From assembly GCA_002329675.1 (NCBI GenBank), contig DCUA01000058.1, positions 6,294 to 12,807 of the forward strand: a DNA stretch of 6,514 nucleotides, read 5' to 3'. The first letter of the stretch is position 1. Each line of letters opens with the position of its first letter. Under the pieces are notes generated by a model that saw only the letters and a program-made list of their open reading frames with translations, searched no databases and was not told the origin of the DNA. The position numbers and the translations under genes are program-made. Below are positions 5,794-6,514 of this stretch, piece by piece. Origin of the DNA: Firmicutes bacterium UBA1426 (GTDB lineage Bacteria; Bacillota; Clostridia; Peptostreptococcales; Anaerovoracaceae).

Positions 5794-6514
5794 TAGAAGG
5801 CACCATAGTTAAAGGTATTGGAGGGTTTTATTACGTCGAAACGGCGAAAGGACTTTACCAATGCAGAGCCAGAGGAATATTCCGCAAGGAAGGCATGACG
5901 CCTTATGTGGGTGATCGGGTGGAGATAGAGCCTCAGGATGATGAAGAGGCAGTAATCACCCGCATCTTTCCGCGGAGAAATCAATTTATCCGCCCGCCTG
6001 TGGCAAATGTTGACTGCCTGATCATAACGGCAGCATTGAAAAAACCCGAGATCAACCTGTATATCATCGACAAGTTCCTCGTTATGGCGGAATACCAGCA
6101 TACGGATATAGGGATCTGTCTGAACAAGATAGACCTGGCTGAGCCGGATGAGATTAACGCATTTCGAAAGATATATGAAGACATTTACCCGGTGATCTGT
6201 GTCAGCGGTAAAACAGGAGAGGGTCTGGATGAATTGCAGAAATTTCTGAACGGAAGAAAATGCGCCTTCGCGGGGCCATCAGGCGTGGGCAAATCCACCC
6301 TTTTGAACCATTTACAAGCAACTGTCATGGTGGAAACGGGAGAGATCAGCGAGAAATCCCAAAGGGGAAAGCATACGACGCGGCATGTTGAACTCTTCCA
6401 ACTGGCCGACGGAAGTATGATTTTCGATACACCCGGATTTACTTCTTTTGAAGTGCTGGAGGCCGAAGAACAGGAGCTGGCCTTCCTGTATCCCGAGATG
6501 GCTCCCTTTATCGG
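5790..6514 (+). CDS. rsgA: Ribosome small-subunit-dependent GTPase RsgA (YloQ/CpgA), 5' part, partial
   Basis: The first 241 codons are present; the gene runs off the window. RsgA is a circularly permuted GTPase that binds 30S subunits and releases assembly factors late in maturation. The N-terminal OB fold (about 1-65) starts IEGTIVKGIGGFYYV, matching the usual RsgA opening, which supports the TTG start at 5790; the next in-frame Met (residue 36) would remove half this fold. GTPase motifs follow in the permuted order: G4 NKID (112-115), G5-like VSGKTGEGL (138-146), G1 GPSGVGKST (162-170), G2 GKHTTRHVEL (193-202) and G3 DTPGF (213-217). The C-terminal zinc domain is expected beyond base 6514. 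B. subtilis PrkC is known to phosphorylate its RsgA homologue CpgA, so placement right after prkC is meaningful. Confidence 0.95.
   Translation, partial: MIEGTIVKGIGGFYYVETAKGLYQCRARGIFRKEGMTPYVGDRVEIEPQDDEEAVITRIFPRRNQFIRPPVANVDCLIITAALKKPEINLYIIDKFLVMAEYQHTDIGICLNKIDLAEPDEINAFRKIYEDIYPVICVSGKTGEGLDELQKFLNGRKCAFAGPSGVGKSTLLNHLQATVMVETGEISEKSQRGKHTTRHVELFQLADGSMIFDTPGFTSFEVLEAEEQELAFLYPEMAPFI

Noticed and set aside
665..6184. Many minus-strand open frames of 60-190 codons across the window, for example 3327-3899, 3958-4503 and 5712-6101
   Set aside because: All lie opposite strong forward genes with complete family motifs, lack recognisable domains, and are rich in Ser, Pro, Cys and His as expected of antisense translations.
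1..6514. A novel defence, mobile or RNA-based system
   Set aside because: The window is continuously filled by known housekeeping genes in a conserved order; no transposase, phage, CRISPR repeat, structured intergenic region or unknown gene is visible.

Overview
This window is a compact, all-forward run of seven core bacterial genes: 3' end of priA, def, fmt, rsmB, stp, prkC and 5' end of rsgA. The order matches the well-known priA-def-fmt-rsmB-(rlmN)-prpC-prkC-rsgA cluster of Bacillota. The PASTA-type kinase, strong AAGGAG-type ribosome binding sites and moderate base composition suggest a low-to-mid GC Gram-positive, probably a clostridial lineage. That placement is inferred from gene order and sequence style; I cannot name a genus.

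Layout: bases 1-337 encode the C-terminal end of primosomal helicase PriA. Def (360-827) and Fmt (847-1776) are the two enzymes of the N-formylmethionine cycle. RsmB (1801-3081) methylates 16S rRNA cytosine. The phosphatase Stp (3096-3821) and the membrane kinase PrkC (3838-5793) form a reversible Ser/Thr phosphorylation pair that reads cell-wall state. RsgA (5790 to the window end) is a circularly permuted GTPase for 30S subunit maturation and is cut off by the window edge. Gaps between genes are only 14-24 bases, and prkC and rsgA overlap by 4 bases, so this reads as one operon. No stretch of 300 bases lacks a gene.

Functionally, the cluster joins replication restart, translation start (formylation and deformylation), ribosome modification and assembly, and cell-wall-sensing phosphorylation. 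In Bacillus subtilis PrkC is known to phosphorylate RsgA (CpgA), so the tight prkC-rsgA coupling has a plausible functional meaning.

I found no mobile element, CRISPR array, RNA gene, terminator or novel system. The points worth a second look are modest: rlmN is missing from its usual place between rsmB and stp; rsgA begins at a TTG codon overlapping the prkC stop; PrkC carries a non-PASTA C-terminal domain and PASTA repeats of unequal quality; and two weak candidate internal promoters precede rsmB and prkC.
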